Origin: an uncultured Lachnospiraceae bacterium
GTDB lineage: Bacteria > Bacillota > Clostridia > Lachnospirales > Lachnospiraceae
DNA length: 64,000 bases
Assembly (NCBI GenBank): GCA_947630025.1
Contig: CANRFZ010000008.1
Span: forward strand, 1 to 64,000
Direction: 5' to 3'
Part shown: in pieces, positions 1-10,499 of the stretch
Numbering within the stretch: the stretch's first letter is position 1
Layout of the letters: every line of letters begins with the position of its first letter
Notes under the pieces: model-generated
What the model saw: the letters and a program-made list of their open reading frames with translations, nothing else
What the model was told of the DNA's origin: nothing
Database searches by the model: none
Made by a program: the position numbers and the translations under genes

Positions 1-137
1 CGCTCAACATCCGGGTTCTTCGGGCAGGAAAAACCGGAAAGCAACTCAACAAGCGCTGGCTCTCCGGCTTCCTCATCGTTCCCTAATGTTAAATATTCCC
101 GGATGTTAACCGAAAAAAACTTATCATTTTCCGGCAT
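1..137 (-). CDS. GNAT-family acetyltransferase, probable toxin (N-terminal 45 residues only)
   Basis: The reading frame starts at 137 and runs off the left edge. The start overlaps the stop of the upstream small gene by 14 bases, with a GAGAGGA ribosome site, so the two are translationally coupled. The visible N-terminus (MPENDKFFSVNIREYLTLGN, then a Glu/Pro-rich stretch and a Cys-Pro-Lys-Asn motif) resembles the N-terminus of clostridial GNAT proteins that follow a short antitoxin-like gene. GNAT toxins of the TacT/AtaT type acetylate aminoacyl-tRNA. The acetyl-CoA site lies outside the window, so the toxin role is inferred from context. Confidence 0.6.
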   Translation of the reverse strand, partial: MPENDKFFSVNIREYLTLGNDEEAGEPALVELLSGFSCPKNPDVE

Positions 138-324
138 TTTTCCTCTCCTTCATTTTCCGTAACCGCATCATTTCTCTTAATTCTGTTTCTCCTTTTATCT
201 CTCTTGAAGATACAGGTATCTGAACAGGACGGTTCTTGGCAGATTCCTCAATCGCATTGACGAACATCTCTACCTGTTCTTTGCCGGAAATGACAAAATT
301 TTTTGTGATGCTTGAAGTTGCCAT
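124..324 (-). CDS. Small antitoxin-like protein (66 aa) paired with a GNAT gene
   Basis: I place the start at 324 (MATSSITKNFVISGKEQ) because AGGAGGTG at 331-338 gives an ideal ribosome site, whereas the longer frame starting 15 codons upstream would begin inside the palindromic operator. The product is small and basic at its C-terminus (RLRKMKERKNAGK). Its stop overlaps the start of the GNAT gene. No named domain can be assigned by eye, but small size, overlap with a GNAT gene and a strong palindrome upstream fit the antitoxin and autorepressor of a type II toxin-antitoxin pair. A non-toxin regulator of the acetyltransferase is the alternative. Confidence 0.65.
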   Translation of the reverse strand: MATSSITKNFVISGKEQVEMFVNAIEESAKNRPVQIPVSSREIKGETELREMMRLRKMKERKNAGK

Positions 325-351
325 AAGAAACACCTCCTTTGTCAGTACATA

Positions 352-377
352 ATTATTATTTGCCTGCAAATAATAAT
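352..377. promoter_or_regulatory. Perfect 12-bp inverted repeat, probable autoregulatory operator
   Basis: ATTATTATTTGC, a 2-bp CT spacer, then GCAAATAATAAT form a perfect palindrome that ends 14 bp upstream of the Shine-Dalgarno of the antitoxin gene. Its position across the expected promoter is what a toxin-antitoxin repressor site would look like. Binding is inferred. Confidence 0.6.
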
Positions 378-696
378 ATGGCTCATTCTAAACATAGCTA
401 TTCTAAAAGCCAAAGCCTCCGTGTCGGTCGACACTTTGCTTACTCATCTTCTTTGACTATATTTTATGATGCTCCCGCTGCTTTTGCAATATATTTTTAT
501 GAATGATAATCCTATAGTCATATGAAAGAAAAGATTTAAATTATGCCCTTTCATAAAAATGACAACAAACATATGATAACAGGATATATAAAGTATTCTG
601 GCATCCTTTGTTCCGCAATAAACTCAATCAGATACTGCGAAAATTCCGCCAAAGCTCGCCGGCCACACGGCGGCCCCTTCTTTCTCGAACAGGCTC
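378..696. other. AT-rich intergenic stretch, no gene supported
   Basis: Between the TA promoter and the 3' end of the lipoprotein gene I see no credible gene. An 80-codon plus-strand frame (543-785) overlaps the lipoprotein gene and lacks a ribosome site. The only structure is a 6-bp palindrome, GTGTCG-GT-CGACAC, at 421-434. No clear intrinsic terminator for the lipoprotein gene was found. Confidence 0.5.
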
Positions 697-2088
697 TTAC
701 TCATGAAGCGTACTGTTTTGGCGTCCTTCCGATATCGCCGTATTTAATTTTTCCTGCAAATTACTTGCGCATTCTTCGGGAGTAACCGCGAAATTACCGT
801 CCGCGTCTTTGATCATAAGCAGCGCCATTTCTTTGTAAAATACGCTCCTGACAGAACTGTCACTCCCCTGCCAGTTCGGGAGATTATGCGTATAATCAAT
901 TGAATTGACGGAATTTTGTGAGAACGCCTCCAGAAGCAAAATATCATCTTTATATTTTTCCATGACCTTTTTGCTGACAGGGATGCCTCCGGCGGAGCAT
1001 TCAAGCCATCGATCGGTTTCATAGAAATATCTTATGAAATCTTTCGCTATCTCTATTTTTTCACTGTCGCCGTTGTCAAAAATCTCAAATCCATCGTTGA
1101 AGATCGTGCAGTGATTACCGGGGTAATTGACGAAACCGTATTTTTTGAAAGTATTGGTTTCCGCATTATAATCTTCTATGACTCTGCTATACGTCGAACT
1201 TCCCAGATTAAAGTTATAAAAGGCAAGCTCGTCCATTTTGAATTTACTGCTATTGTCGGACATGGTTTTGTAATACGGAACAGGCAGATACCAGCCTGCA
1301 TCCACACCGTCCTGAAGCCACTTGAGAGCAGTAATAACATTGGGATCATCAACAAGATCAAAATTGTTGTCGTCGTCAAACAAATCGCCGCCGAAAGCGC
1401 GAAGCATCGTCATGATATGGGTATCGCCCTGATTATCCTTGGCGTACATCATCATAGGGACTCTCCCCTGGCCTTCTTCGGCAAATCCTTCCGCAAGCGT
1501 ATTCAGGATTTTGGTCCAGTCCTCCATGCTCCAGTTTGAAATCACTTCACCCTCGTCAATATATTCGCCCAAACCGTATTTTTCAAGCATTTCCCTGTTA
1601 TATATGAGAATGTTCTCAGAGCTCATATAGGGCAGCATATAGAGCTTATTGTTAAAGCGTCCCTGTTCCAGATAAGCAGGCGCTATATCCTCTTTCATTT
1701 CCGGTGTCAGGACATCGTCCAGAGGAACGACTTTTCCTGTATGGATAAACGAACTCATATTGAAAAAACCGTCATACAAGATATCGGCCGCATCACTTTT
1801 ACCGAAAGAATTGGTGATTGCTTTCGTTTCCGCACCGCCGTCAAATTCTATGACTTTGATTTTCACTTTTTTGTCATATTGCGCCGTAAAATCCGCGCTT
1901 GCGAGTTCCAGAAGCGTGCGGACATTTTTTATATTTTCGTCGGCAAGGCAATTTATCGTATAGGAATGGGGCACTTTTATAATAATTTCTATTTCCGCAT
2001 CTTTCTGTCCGGCACAACCGGCAAGGCTGCATAAAAATGACGCCGCCATGATGAGCTGCAAGATAAATGCAGTAATTCTTTTTCTCAT
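697..2088 (-). CDS. Extracellular solute-binding lipoprotein (ABC family 1 type), 463 aa
   Basis: An N-terminal signal peptide ends in a lipobox, SLAGC, with the lipidated Cys at residue 25, so the mature protein would be anchored to the outer face of the membrane. The rest has the layout of a sugar-type solute-binding protein: an N-terminal lobe, then blocks such as KLYMLPYMSSENILIYNREM, and later NYPGNH and GGIPVSKK, which resemble the family-1 fold. No permease or ATPase gene is adjacent. The gene follows a hybrid histidine kinase on the same strand after 75 bp, so it may deliver a ligand signal to that kinase instead of serving transport. Base composition is AT-richer than most of the window. 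Confidence 0.8.
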   Translation of the reverse strand: MRKRITAFILQLIMAASFLCSLAGCAGQKDAEIEIIIKVPHSYTINCLADENIKNVRTLLELASADFTAQYDKKVKIKVIEFDGGAETKAITNSFGKSDAADILYDGFFNMSSFIHTGKVVPLDDVLTPEMKEDIAPAYLEQGRFNNKLYMLPYMSSENILIYNREMLEKYGLGEYIDEGEVISNWSMEDWTKILNTLAEGFAEEGQGRVPMMMYAKDNQGDTHIMTMLRAFGGDLFDDDNNFDLVDDPNVITALKWLQDGVDAGWYLPVPYYKTMSDNSSKFKMDELAFYNFNLGSSTYSRVIEDYNAETNTFKKYGFVNYPGNHCTIFNDGFEIFDNGDSEKIEIAKDFIRYFYETDRWLECSAGGIPVSKKVMEKYKDDILLLEAFSQNSVNSIDYTHNLPNWQGSDSSVRSVFYKEMALLMIKDADGNFAVTPEECASNLQEKLNTAISEGRQNSTLHE

Positions 2089-2163
2089 TCTTATACCCCC
2101 TTGTGCGCTTTAACGCGCATACCGATCAGAATTTGAAAGTGATTTTTCACGCTAATCTTCTTA

Positions 2164-4371
2164 TTAACTGTTACGCTTTTCACGGTCAATTTCCTCCATT
2201 TTACGCAGCAGGGTGTTGATATCGATCGGCTTTGTTAAAAAGTCGTTCATGCCGCTGCGTAGAGCCTTGTCCCTGTCCTCCTGAAAACTGTTGGCGGTAC
2301 AGGCGAATATGGCGACCGTCCCGGCGTCTTCACGGGCAAGCGCCCTGATCCTTGACGACGCCTCGCAGCCGTCTAGGACAGGCATACGCATATCCATAAG
2401 GATGATTTGGAACTCGTTTATCTCTGATCTCTCAAAGATCTCCACTGCCTCCTGACCGTTCTGCGCGTGCACGGGAACAAACCCGAACTGGCTCAGTATC
2501 TCCATCAGTATTTCCGCATTCAGTTCGTTATCTTCGGCAACAAGGATTTTCGTTGCCTCGGCGCCGTGGCCGGAATGATCGTCCGGTTTTTCGGCTTTCA
2601 CCGAATGGTTCTTCAGATAGTCCGGAATGTCGCAAATTTCGGCAGGAATTTCAACGGTAAACGTACTGCCTTTGTTTAATTCGCTCTCTACTCTTATTTC
2701 TCCTCCCATGGCATTTACAAGCAGCTTGCTGATGGCCATTCCTAAGCCTGTCCCTTTGGTGGAGTTGGAGATGCTGCTGCGGTCTTGGGTAAACTTATTA
2801 AATATTTCATTTAGAAATTCCTTACTCATGCCGCAGCCCGTATCTTTGCAGACAAATGTAGTCATAACGTGATTTTCGTCAATCATGCGCTGATTTACCG
2901 AAAATTTGATCGTGCCGCCTGCGGGAGTAAATTTTGCCGCGTTGCCGGCAATATTCATAAGCACCTGTTTGATATGTACCTCGTCGCACTGTATGCAGGG
3001 GACTGTGATATGGATATCTTTTATAAATTCCACTCCGCGCCCTGTAATATTATCGTACTGCATGGAATAAACAGACTCCGACATTTCTTCGACCAGCATC
3101 GGGGCACGGGCAATTTCCACTTTTCCCGCCTGCAGTTTGGAGATATCCAGCACATCGTTTATGAGCGCAAGCAGATATTCCGCCGTATTCTGCGATTTTT
3201 TCAGCCACTCTTTGATCTGAAGATGTTTCTCCGGCGTATCGATGGCGTTCATCATCAGGTAATTTAATCCGACAATACCGTTCAACGGCGTGCGGATCTC
3301 GTGGCTCATATTGGACAAAAATTCGCTTTGCGCCTTTTCCTGCGCGTATGCCAACTGCGTTTTTTTCTGCATAATAATGGTCAATACGAACGCGATAATG
3401 ATGACAATGATCGCAGCGCTCATCGCCGCGATGATAAGCAGAACAAATAATTTGGTCTGGTCTTTCACTACCTTATCGCTTACCGACATGATAAAATACC
3501 AGTCGACGGCGCTGCTATTTAACGGGGCGCAGTAGTTCAGTTCGCGAACGCCGTTTTTTTCCATAGAGAACCAAAATTCTTCGCCCGCAAGCATTTTTTT
3601 CTGTACCTCGTCGGACGTAAGGCTGGATCTGTCGCAGCGTTTCACGATATCAAACAAATTATCGGAAACAGAGCTTGCCGCATCTTTTCTGTCCACAACA
3701 TATTCGCCTTTTTTATCGACTACCGAACTGTAGCCCTGTGTATTGCCTGCTTCATCCACATAATTTTCAATGACAAGGCCGTCCACGATGGAAGACCTCC
3801 TGCAGACGCCTATCACGGCATAGACCTCTTTTTGATCTTCTCCTATTCTGATACCGGATAATACTTGATCCTGCGGATTGTCCGGCAGCCTGTAACCGTA
3901 AATAACAACTTTATCGGAACCCATGACAGGAAGCGAATCATAACCGATGACTTTGTAACTGTCAGTATTTGCGAACAGATCCATGTACGGATAATAATCC
4001 GGATCTTCGCTGCCCTCCCTGTAAGTAATATCGGTATAATAGGAACCGTCTTCCATCAGCAGATAGACTTTGTCGAATGTCGATTCATACGCTTCCAGTC
4101 CCAGATATTCGTTGATCTGGCTTACCGTTTTCAGTTCCTGCCTGTGCCGTTTCAGTCTTTCGCCGATGCGCTGCTGGTTCTTCCAGTTATATTCAATAAA
4201 CATCGTAATGGTGTTACGGTCATGCACGGCCACTTCCCTGATGTTGTCGACCGCCGCATCTTCGAGAATATTTCCCGTCACAATGGAATATACATATGTC
4301 GCTAAGAAAAATACGATTATGATAAAAATAATAAATAAGATATAAAAATGTTTGCTTTTTGATTGTTTCAT
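2164..4371 (-). CDS. Membrane hybrid sensor histidine kinase with receiver domain, 735 aa
   Basis: Domains in order: a membrane segment (about residues 8-31), an extracytoplasmic sensor of about 275 residues that looks like a dCache domain, a second membrane segment (about 307-334), a HisKA domain with SHEIRTPLNG (phospho-acceptor His357), an ATPase domain with N-box, DTGCGM and GTGLGMAISK motifs, and a C-terminal receiver (from about 607) with phospho-acceptor Asp660 in LMDMRMP and Lys714. No HAMP or HPt domain and no output domain are visible, so phosphate must leave through partners elsewhere. It lies just after the ppdK terminator and just before the binding-protein gene, suggesting a two-gene operon. 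AT-rich composition suggests acquisition. Confidence 0.9.
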   Translation of the reverse strand: MKQSKSKHFYILFIIFIIIVFFLATYVYSIVTGNILEDAAVDNIREVAVHDRNTITMFIEYNWKNQQRIGERLKRHRQELKTVSQINEYLGLEAYESTFDKVYLLMEDGSYYTDITYREGSEDPDYYPYMDLFANTDSYKVIGYDSLPVMGSDKVVIYGYRLPDNPQDQVLSGIRIGEDQKEVYAVIGVCRRSSIVDGLVIENYVDEAGNTQGYSSVVDKKGEYVVDRKDAASSVSDNLFDIVKRCDRSSLTSDEVQKKMLAGEEFWFSMEKNGVRELNYCAPLNSSAVDWYFIMSVSDKVVKDQTKLFVLLIIAAMSAAIIVIIIAFVLTIIMQKKTQLAYAQEKAQSEFLSNMSHEIRTPLNGIVGLNYLMMNAIDTPEKHLQIKEWLKKSQNTAEYLLALINDVLDISKLQAGKVEIARAPMLVEEMSESVYSMQYDNITGRGVEFIKDIHITVPCIQCDEVHIKQVLMNIAGNAAKFTPAGGTIKFSVNQRMIDENHVMTTFVCKDTGCGMSKEFLNEIFNKFTQDRSSISNSTKGTGLGMAISKLLVNAMGGEIRVESELNKGSTFTVEIPAEICDIPDYLKNHSVKAEKPDDHSGHGAEATKILVAEDNELNAEILMEILSQFGFVPVHAQNGQEAVEIFERSEINEFQIILMDMRMPVLDGCEASSRIRALAREDAGTVAIFACTANSFQEDRDKALRSGMNDFLTKPIDINTLLRKMEEIDREKRNS

Positions 4372-4401
4372 AAATTCATAGCCTTCTCATAAGTCTCTTA
4401 C

Positions 4402-4435
4402 AAAAAAGGGGCTCACCAGTCATCCGGCGAACCCC
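4402..4435 (-). terminator. Intrinsic terminator of ppdK
   Basis: On the minus strand a 12-bp GC-rich stem (arms 4424-4435 and 4408-4419, with G-U pairs), a 4-base loop and a run of six T (4402-4407). It sits about 90 bp after the ppdK stop and about 30 bp before the histidine kinase start, so the kinase needs its own promoter or read-through. Confidence 0.85.
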
Positions 4436-4526
4436 TTCCTTCTCAAACTTCCTGTCAGAAAGACCGGCTTTCCGCTTTTGAAGCATCGTTCATTTCATTT
4501 CGCCGAATCCATCCGGCTGCTGAAAC

Positions 4527-7148
<2,622 letters not shown>

Positions 7149-7214
7149 AGATTTTACCCTCTCTTTTCTTAATAAGCTATCGTCTGTAATGCACTTGTTT
7201 GTGCCTTTCAGATC

Positions 7215-7243
7215 ATTTTACCATATCCTCCGACGCCAGTAAA
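7215..7243 (-). promoter_or_regulatory. Probable ppdK promoter
   Basis: On the minus strand TTTACT (7238-7243), 17 bp, TAAAAT (7215-7220). The -10 lies in an 11-base sequence, TATGGTAAAAT, that recurs 91 bp upstream (7306-7316), so there may be tandem promoters. Confidence 0.5.
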
Positions 7244-7248
7244 GCAAA

Positions 7249-7280
7249 GCATTCCGGAAGAATTGCGCAGCAATTCTTTA
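7249..7280. repeat. Dispersed palindromic repeat, copy 1
   Basis: CATTCCGGAAGAATTGC, three bases, GCAATTCTTTA. A near-identical element occurs at 51773-51804 in the same orientation. The GAATTGC/GCAATTC arms form a hairpin. Both copies sit in gene-free gaps. Confidence 0.7.
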
Positions 7281-7306
7281 GACGCAGATTGCTGAATCTG
7301 CGTCTA
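7279..7306. other. 12-bp perfect hairpin in the gdpD-ppdK gap
   Basis: TAGACGCAGATT, loop GCTG, AATCTGCGTCTA. It lies between the two TATGGTAAAAT copies. No T-run follows it on the minus strand, so it is not a standard terminator for gdpD. It would be transcribed only from the upstream candidate promoter. Confidence 0.6.
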
Positions 7307-7400
7307 TTTTACCATATAATTGTAAATTTAGCACTTACTTTTTTAGGCAATTACGAAAACTTTTCCGCCCGCCGCGCCTGCCTGTTCTGCCTAAACCGTT

Positions 7401-8219
7401 TTACGGACAAAATCCCTCAAAAATAAAGACATCAAACCCCTTCTGCGCCTCCAGCAGTTCCTCCCTGCTGCGGACGGTCCACGCTACCGCCGTGTTGCGG
7501 TATAGCCGCCTGCAGAGCGCCCGGCCCGGCTCCGACGCAAATTCATGGTTGTAGGAAATGAAATCCGGCTTGGTCAGAAAATTAAAGACAAGATGTGTCA
7601 GGAGAAAAAACAACGCGCCCCTGTATTCGCCGTCTTTCTTGAAATTCGTTGATAACTGTCCCCTAATGGTAGAGTTATGGTTTCTGCGGAACCACAATAG
7701 CACCATCGGATTGAACGATTCGATGCAGTACGCTCCGCCGTAAGTCCCAAGCAGCCGATCCACCGCCGCGCAGCAAGATACATCCTTTCGGTCCGATTTG
7801 ATTTCCACGATCAGCGGCTGCCTTCCGGCCACCATCTCCAGCACTTCTGACAGGCGCGGGATATGCTCGCCGGAATCTCCCAGCGTATACTGCCGCAGCT
7901 CGTCACAGGTCTGCTTCTCGATCTCCAGATCCACGCCGCACATCCTCGTCAGCGTATCGTCATGGAACACCACCGGCACGCCGTCGCGGGTGATATGTAC
8001 GTCCAGCTCGATGCCGTAGCCTGCCTCCACCGCCCGCCGGAACGCCTCCATGGAATTTTCCGGCGCCTCCGTGCCATCGTCGTGAAGCCCTCTGTGCGCA
8101 AAATATCTGCCGCCGAACAGACTCTTGTCCGGACGGTTGAGCATCCGCGGCATCAGCGCCAGCAGATACAGCGCGCAGGGGGCGGTTATCATTTTTGCCA
8201 GTCGTTGCAGTTTTTTCAT
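7401..8219 (-). CDS. Glycerophosphodiester phosphodiesterase, 272 aa
   Basis: Hydrolyses glycerophosphodiesters to glycerol 3-phosphate and an alcohol. The N-terminal stretch, rich in Ala and Leu, could be a weak membrane segment or uncleaved signal. Family motifs are clear: the HRG of FAHRGLHDDG, PENSMEAF, then ELDVHITRDGVPVVFHDD, carrying the metal and catalytic Glu/Asp/His, and a later IEIKSD. Length fits the GDPD family. It stands alone on the minus strand. Its 3' end shows only a weak CCGTAAAACGG hairpin. Confidence 0.93.
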   Translation of the reverse strand: MKKLQRLAKMITAPCALYLLALMPRMLNRPDKSLFGGRYFAHRGLHDDGTEAPENSMEAFRRAVEAGYGIELDVHITRDGVPVVFHDDTLTRMCGVDLEIEKQTCDELRQYTLGDSGEHIPRLSEVLEMVAGRQPLIVEIKSDRKDVSCCAAVDRLLGTYGGAYCIESFNPMVLLWFRRNHNSTIRGQLSTNFKKDGEYRGALFFLLTHLVFNFLTKPDFISYNHEFASEPGRALCRRLYRNTAVAWTVRSREELLEAQKGFDVFIFEGFCP

Positions 8220-8305
8220 AAGTCACTCCGTTTCCGCCGTCATATGCAATACAGGTCAAATCCCTTATCTATAGTATAATCCACCGGCCAAAAACTGCAA
8301 GTGGG

Positions 8306-8321
8306 AAGTCGCGCCCTTCAT
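8306..8321 (+). repeat. 16-bp direct repeat, left copy, flanking the toxin module
   Basis: AAGTCGCGCCCTTCAT; an exact second copy is at 8766-8781. The two enclose the complete type I toxin locus. Confidence 0.85.
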
Positions 8322-8342
8322 AAAATAGCGCACAAATTTTTC

Positions 8343-8371
8343 TTGCATCGCGCGGTCAGATATGCTATAGT
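8343..8371 (+). promoter_or_regulatory. Strong promoter of the antisense RNA
   Basis: TTGCAT, 17 bp, TATAGT. It points towards the 3' end of the small toxin gene, with no protein frame behind it. Confidence 0.75.
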
Positions 8372-8377
8372 GTTATC

Positions 8378-8484
8378 AGAAAAGGGAAAGCCAGAGAAGC
8401 GGCTACCCTTCCAATGACATTACAATGTTACAATGTAACACCGGCCGTCACTATTGTAGGTAGTGGCGGCTACTTCTTTCCCTT
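8378..8484 (+). ncRNA. Candidate antisense antitoxin RNA of a type I system
   Basis: Starts about 7 bp after a consensus promoter and runs into the 3' end of the convergent toxin gene. It ends near a 10-bp stem (8444-8453 with 8461-8470, one G-U pair) followed by a pyrimidine-rich tract. It would pair with the 3' part of the toxin mRNA, as in the Fst/RNAII and TxpA/RatA systems. Ends are approximate. Confidence 0.55.
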
Positions 8485-8559
8485 GATGATCTGATAAATC
8501 AGACCGATCAGGGTGCAAATGAATATACAAAACTGAATCAGATCAGAATATGTAATCAT
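8470..8559 (-). CDS. Holin-like type I toxin peptide, 29 aa
   Basis: A frame too short for standard gene calling: MITYSDLIQF, then a hydrophobic stretch (about residues 8-25) and a basic KGKK tail. This is the layout of the putative holin-like toxins (Fst/TxpA-like) common in Firmicutes, which have a single membrane helix and a Lys-rich end. AGGAGGGG at 8566-8573 is an excellent ribosome site. A convergent RNA promoter downstream and a foldable leader support a type I toxin-antitoxin locus. Toxicity is inferred from the family. Confidence 0.75.
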   Translation of the reverse strand: MITYSDLIQFCIFICTLIGLIYQIIKGKK

Positions 8560-8565
8560 TGGCAA

Positions 8566-8661
8566 CCCCTCCTTTCCTTACAGTCCGGAGGGTCAGCCCC
8601 TCCGAATCGGAGGGCAGCCGCCTTTGGCTCTCTGGTTCTCCCATGTCATCATTCTACTATA
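8566..8661 (-). promoter_or_regulatory. Toxin mRNA leader with sequestered ribosome site and -10 element
   Basis: A TATAGT -10 is at 8656-8661. In the leader, CCCTCC (complement of 8587-8592) can pair with the GGAGGG Shine-Dalgarno (complement of 8567-8572), and an alternative hairpin CCCTCCG-ATT-CGGAGGG (8598-8614) competes nearby. Such SD sequestration is typical of type I toxin mRNAs. No good -35 is seen. Confidence 0.5.
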
Positions 8662-8765
8662 CGGTTCTATAAGATTCAACCATTTTTATAAACGTTTTTT
8701 CGATAATGTGCGGCTATGGGATTTTCTCCTGCGTCGGATTGCAACACGCTGCGTAAATCGCGCGT

Positions 8766-8781
8766 AAGTCGCGCCCTTCAT
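8766..8781 (+). repeat. 16-bp direct repeat, right copy
   Basis: Exact copy of 8306-8321; see that entry. It lies just before the ABC-F gene promoter. Confidence 0.85.
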
Positions 8782-8788
8782 TTTCTGA

Positions 8789-8816
8789 TTGAAAAATACC
8801 CGCCGATGTGTATAAT
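8789..8816 (+). promoter_or_regulatory. Promoter of the ABC-F operon
   Basis: TTGAAA (8789-8794), 16 bp, TATAAT (8811-8816), 42 bp before the start codon. Confidence 0.75.
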
Positions 8817-8858
8817 AGAAAGAGTGGCTGCAAACAACGAAAAATATGAGGATTTATT

Positions 8859-10499
8859 ATGATTCAGGCAAACAACGTAACGCTTCGGGTGGGCAAGAAA
8901 GCCCTGTTCGAGGACGTCAACATTAAATTTACAGAGGGCAACTGCTACGGACTGATCGGCGCCAACGGCGCCGGCAAATCCACGTTCTTAAAGATCCTCT
9001 CCGGCGCGCTGGAGACGACAAACGGCGATGTGACGATCACGCCGGGCCAGCGTCTCTCGGTCTTGGAACAGGATCATTTCAAATACGACGCCTATCCGGT
9101 CATGGACACGGTCATCATGGGCAACGAGCGTCTCTATCAGATCATGAAGGAGAAGGACGCCATCTATGCCAAAGAGGACTTCTCCGACGAGGACGGCATC
9201 CGCGCCAGCGAGCTGGAGGCGGAATTTGCCGAGATGGACGGATGGGACGCGGAATCCAACGCCGCGATGCTATTGAACGGGCTGGGCATTGGAACGGAAT
9301 TACACTATACCATTATGGGAGAGTTAAACGGTAATGAGAAGGTAAAAGTGCTGCTTGCAAAAGCGCTTTTTGGCAATCCGGACATTCTGCTCCTCGACGA
9401 GCCCACCAACCATCTGGATCTGGATGCGATTGCATGGCTGGAGGACTTCCTGATCGACTTTGACAACACCGTGATCGTCGTCTCCCACGACCGTTATTTT
9501 CTGAACAAAGTATGTACGCACATCGCGGATATCGATTACGGCAAGATCGAGCTCTACGCCGGCAACTATGACTTCTGGTACGAATCCAGCCAGTTGATCA
9601 TCCGGCAGCGCAAGGAGGCCAACAAGAAAAAAGAGGAACAGATCAAGGAGCTGCAGGAATTTATCTCCCGCTTCTCCGCCAACGCCTCCAAATCCAAGCA
9701 GGCCACTTCCCGCAAGCGCGCGCTGGAAAAGATCGAGCTGGACGATATCCGTCCTTCCAGCAGGAAATATCCCTACATCGACTTCAGGCCGGAGCGCGAG
9801 ATCGGCAACGAAGTCCTGACCGTGGAAGGGCTCTCCAAGACGGTCAACGGCGAGAAGGTGTTGAACAATATTTCCTTTATCGTCGGGCATGACGACAAGA
9901 TCGCCTTCGTGGGCGGCAACGAGCTGGCCAAGACCACGCTTTTCCGGATTCTGACCGGCGAGCTGGAGCCGGACGAGGGCACTTACAAGTGGGGCGTCAC
10001 CACCTCGCAGGCTTATTTTCCAAAGGACAACACCGAGGAATTTGACAACGACTACACGATCACGGACTGGCTGATGGGCTATTCTCCGGTCAAGGATATC
10101 ACGTATGTGCGCGGTTTTCTGGGGCGTATGCTCTTTGCGGGCGAGGACGGCGTAAAGAAGGTAAAGGTGCTCTCCGGCGGCGAGAAGGTGCGCTGCCTGT
10201 TGTCAAAAATGATGATCAGCGGCGCCAACTGTCTGATCTTCGACGAGCCCACCAACCATCTGGACATGGAATCCATCACCGCGTTAAATGAGGGCATGAA
10301 GAAATTCAAGGGCGTGGAGCTTTTCTCCTGCCACGACCATCAGGTAGTACAGACCACGGCCAACCGCATTATGGAGATTCTGCCGGACGGCACGCTGATC
10401 GACAAGATCACGACTTACGACGACTATCTGGAAAGCGACGAGATGGCGAGGAAGCGTACCATCTACACCAGCTCTGCCGCTGAGGAAGAGGATGACTGA
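8859..10499 (+). CDS. ABC-F family ATPase (YkpA/YbiT-like), 546 aa
   Basis: Two ATP-binding cassettes on one chain with no membrane domain, as in ABC-F proteins that act on the ribosome E site. Cassette 1: Walker A GANGAGKST (34-42), a degenerate signature LNGNEKVKVLL, and LLLDEPTNHLD. A charged linker follows (about 245-300, KKKEEQIKELQEF). Cassette 2 has an unusual Walker A, GGNELAKTT (352-360), with Ala for the glycine before Lys, but an intact LSGGEKVR and DEPTNHLD. This mix of features matches the YkpA/YbiT subgroup. The 3' end overlaps the PHP gene by 8 bp. Whether it confers antibiotic resistance cannot be told; a housekeeping role is more likely. Confidence 0.93.
   Translation: MIQANNVTLRVGKKALFEDVNIKFTEGNCYGLIGANGAGKSTFLKILSGALETTNGDVTITPGQRLSVLEQDHFKYDAYPVMDTVIMGNERLYQIMKEKDAIYAKEDFSDEDGIRASELEAEFAEMDGWDAESNAAMLLNGLGIGTELHYTIMGELNGNEKVKVLLAKALFGNPDILLLDEPTNHLDLDAIAWLEDFLIDFDNTVIVVSHDRYFLNKVCTHIADIDYGKIELYAGNYDFWYESSQLIIRQRKEANKKKEEQIKELQEFISRFSANASKSKQATSRKRALEKIELDDIRPSSRKYPYIDFRPEREIGNEVLTVEGLSKTVNGEKVLNNISFIVGHDDKIAFVGGNELAKTTLFRILTGELEPDEGTYKWGVTTSQAYFPKDNTEEFDNDYTITDWLMGYSPVKDITYVRGFLGRMLFAGEDGVKKVKVLSGGEKVRCLLSKMMISGANCLIFDEPTNHLDMESITALNEGMKKFKGVELFSCHDHQVVQTTANRIMEILPDGTLIDKITTYDDYLESDEMARKRTIYTSSAAEEEDD

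Noticed and set aside
421..434. GTGTCG-GT-CGACAC as a terminator
   Set aside because: The stem is only 6 bp and no T-run follows on either strand in the needed position.
543..785. 80-codon plus-strand frame at the end of the lipoprotein gene
   Set aside because: Overlaps the lipoprotein 3' end, lacks a Shine-Dalgarno and resembles no family.
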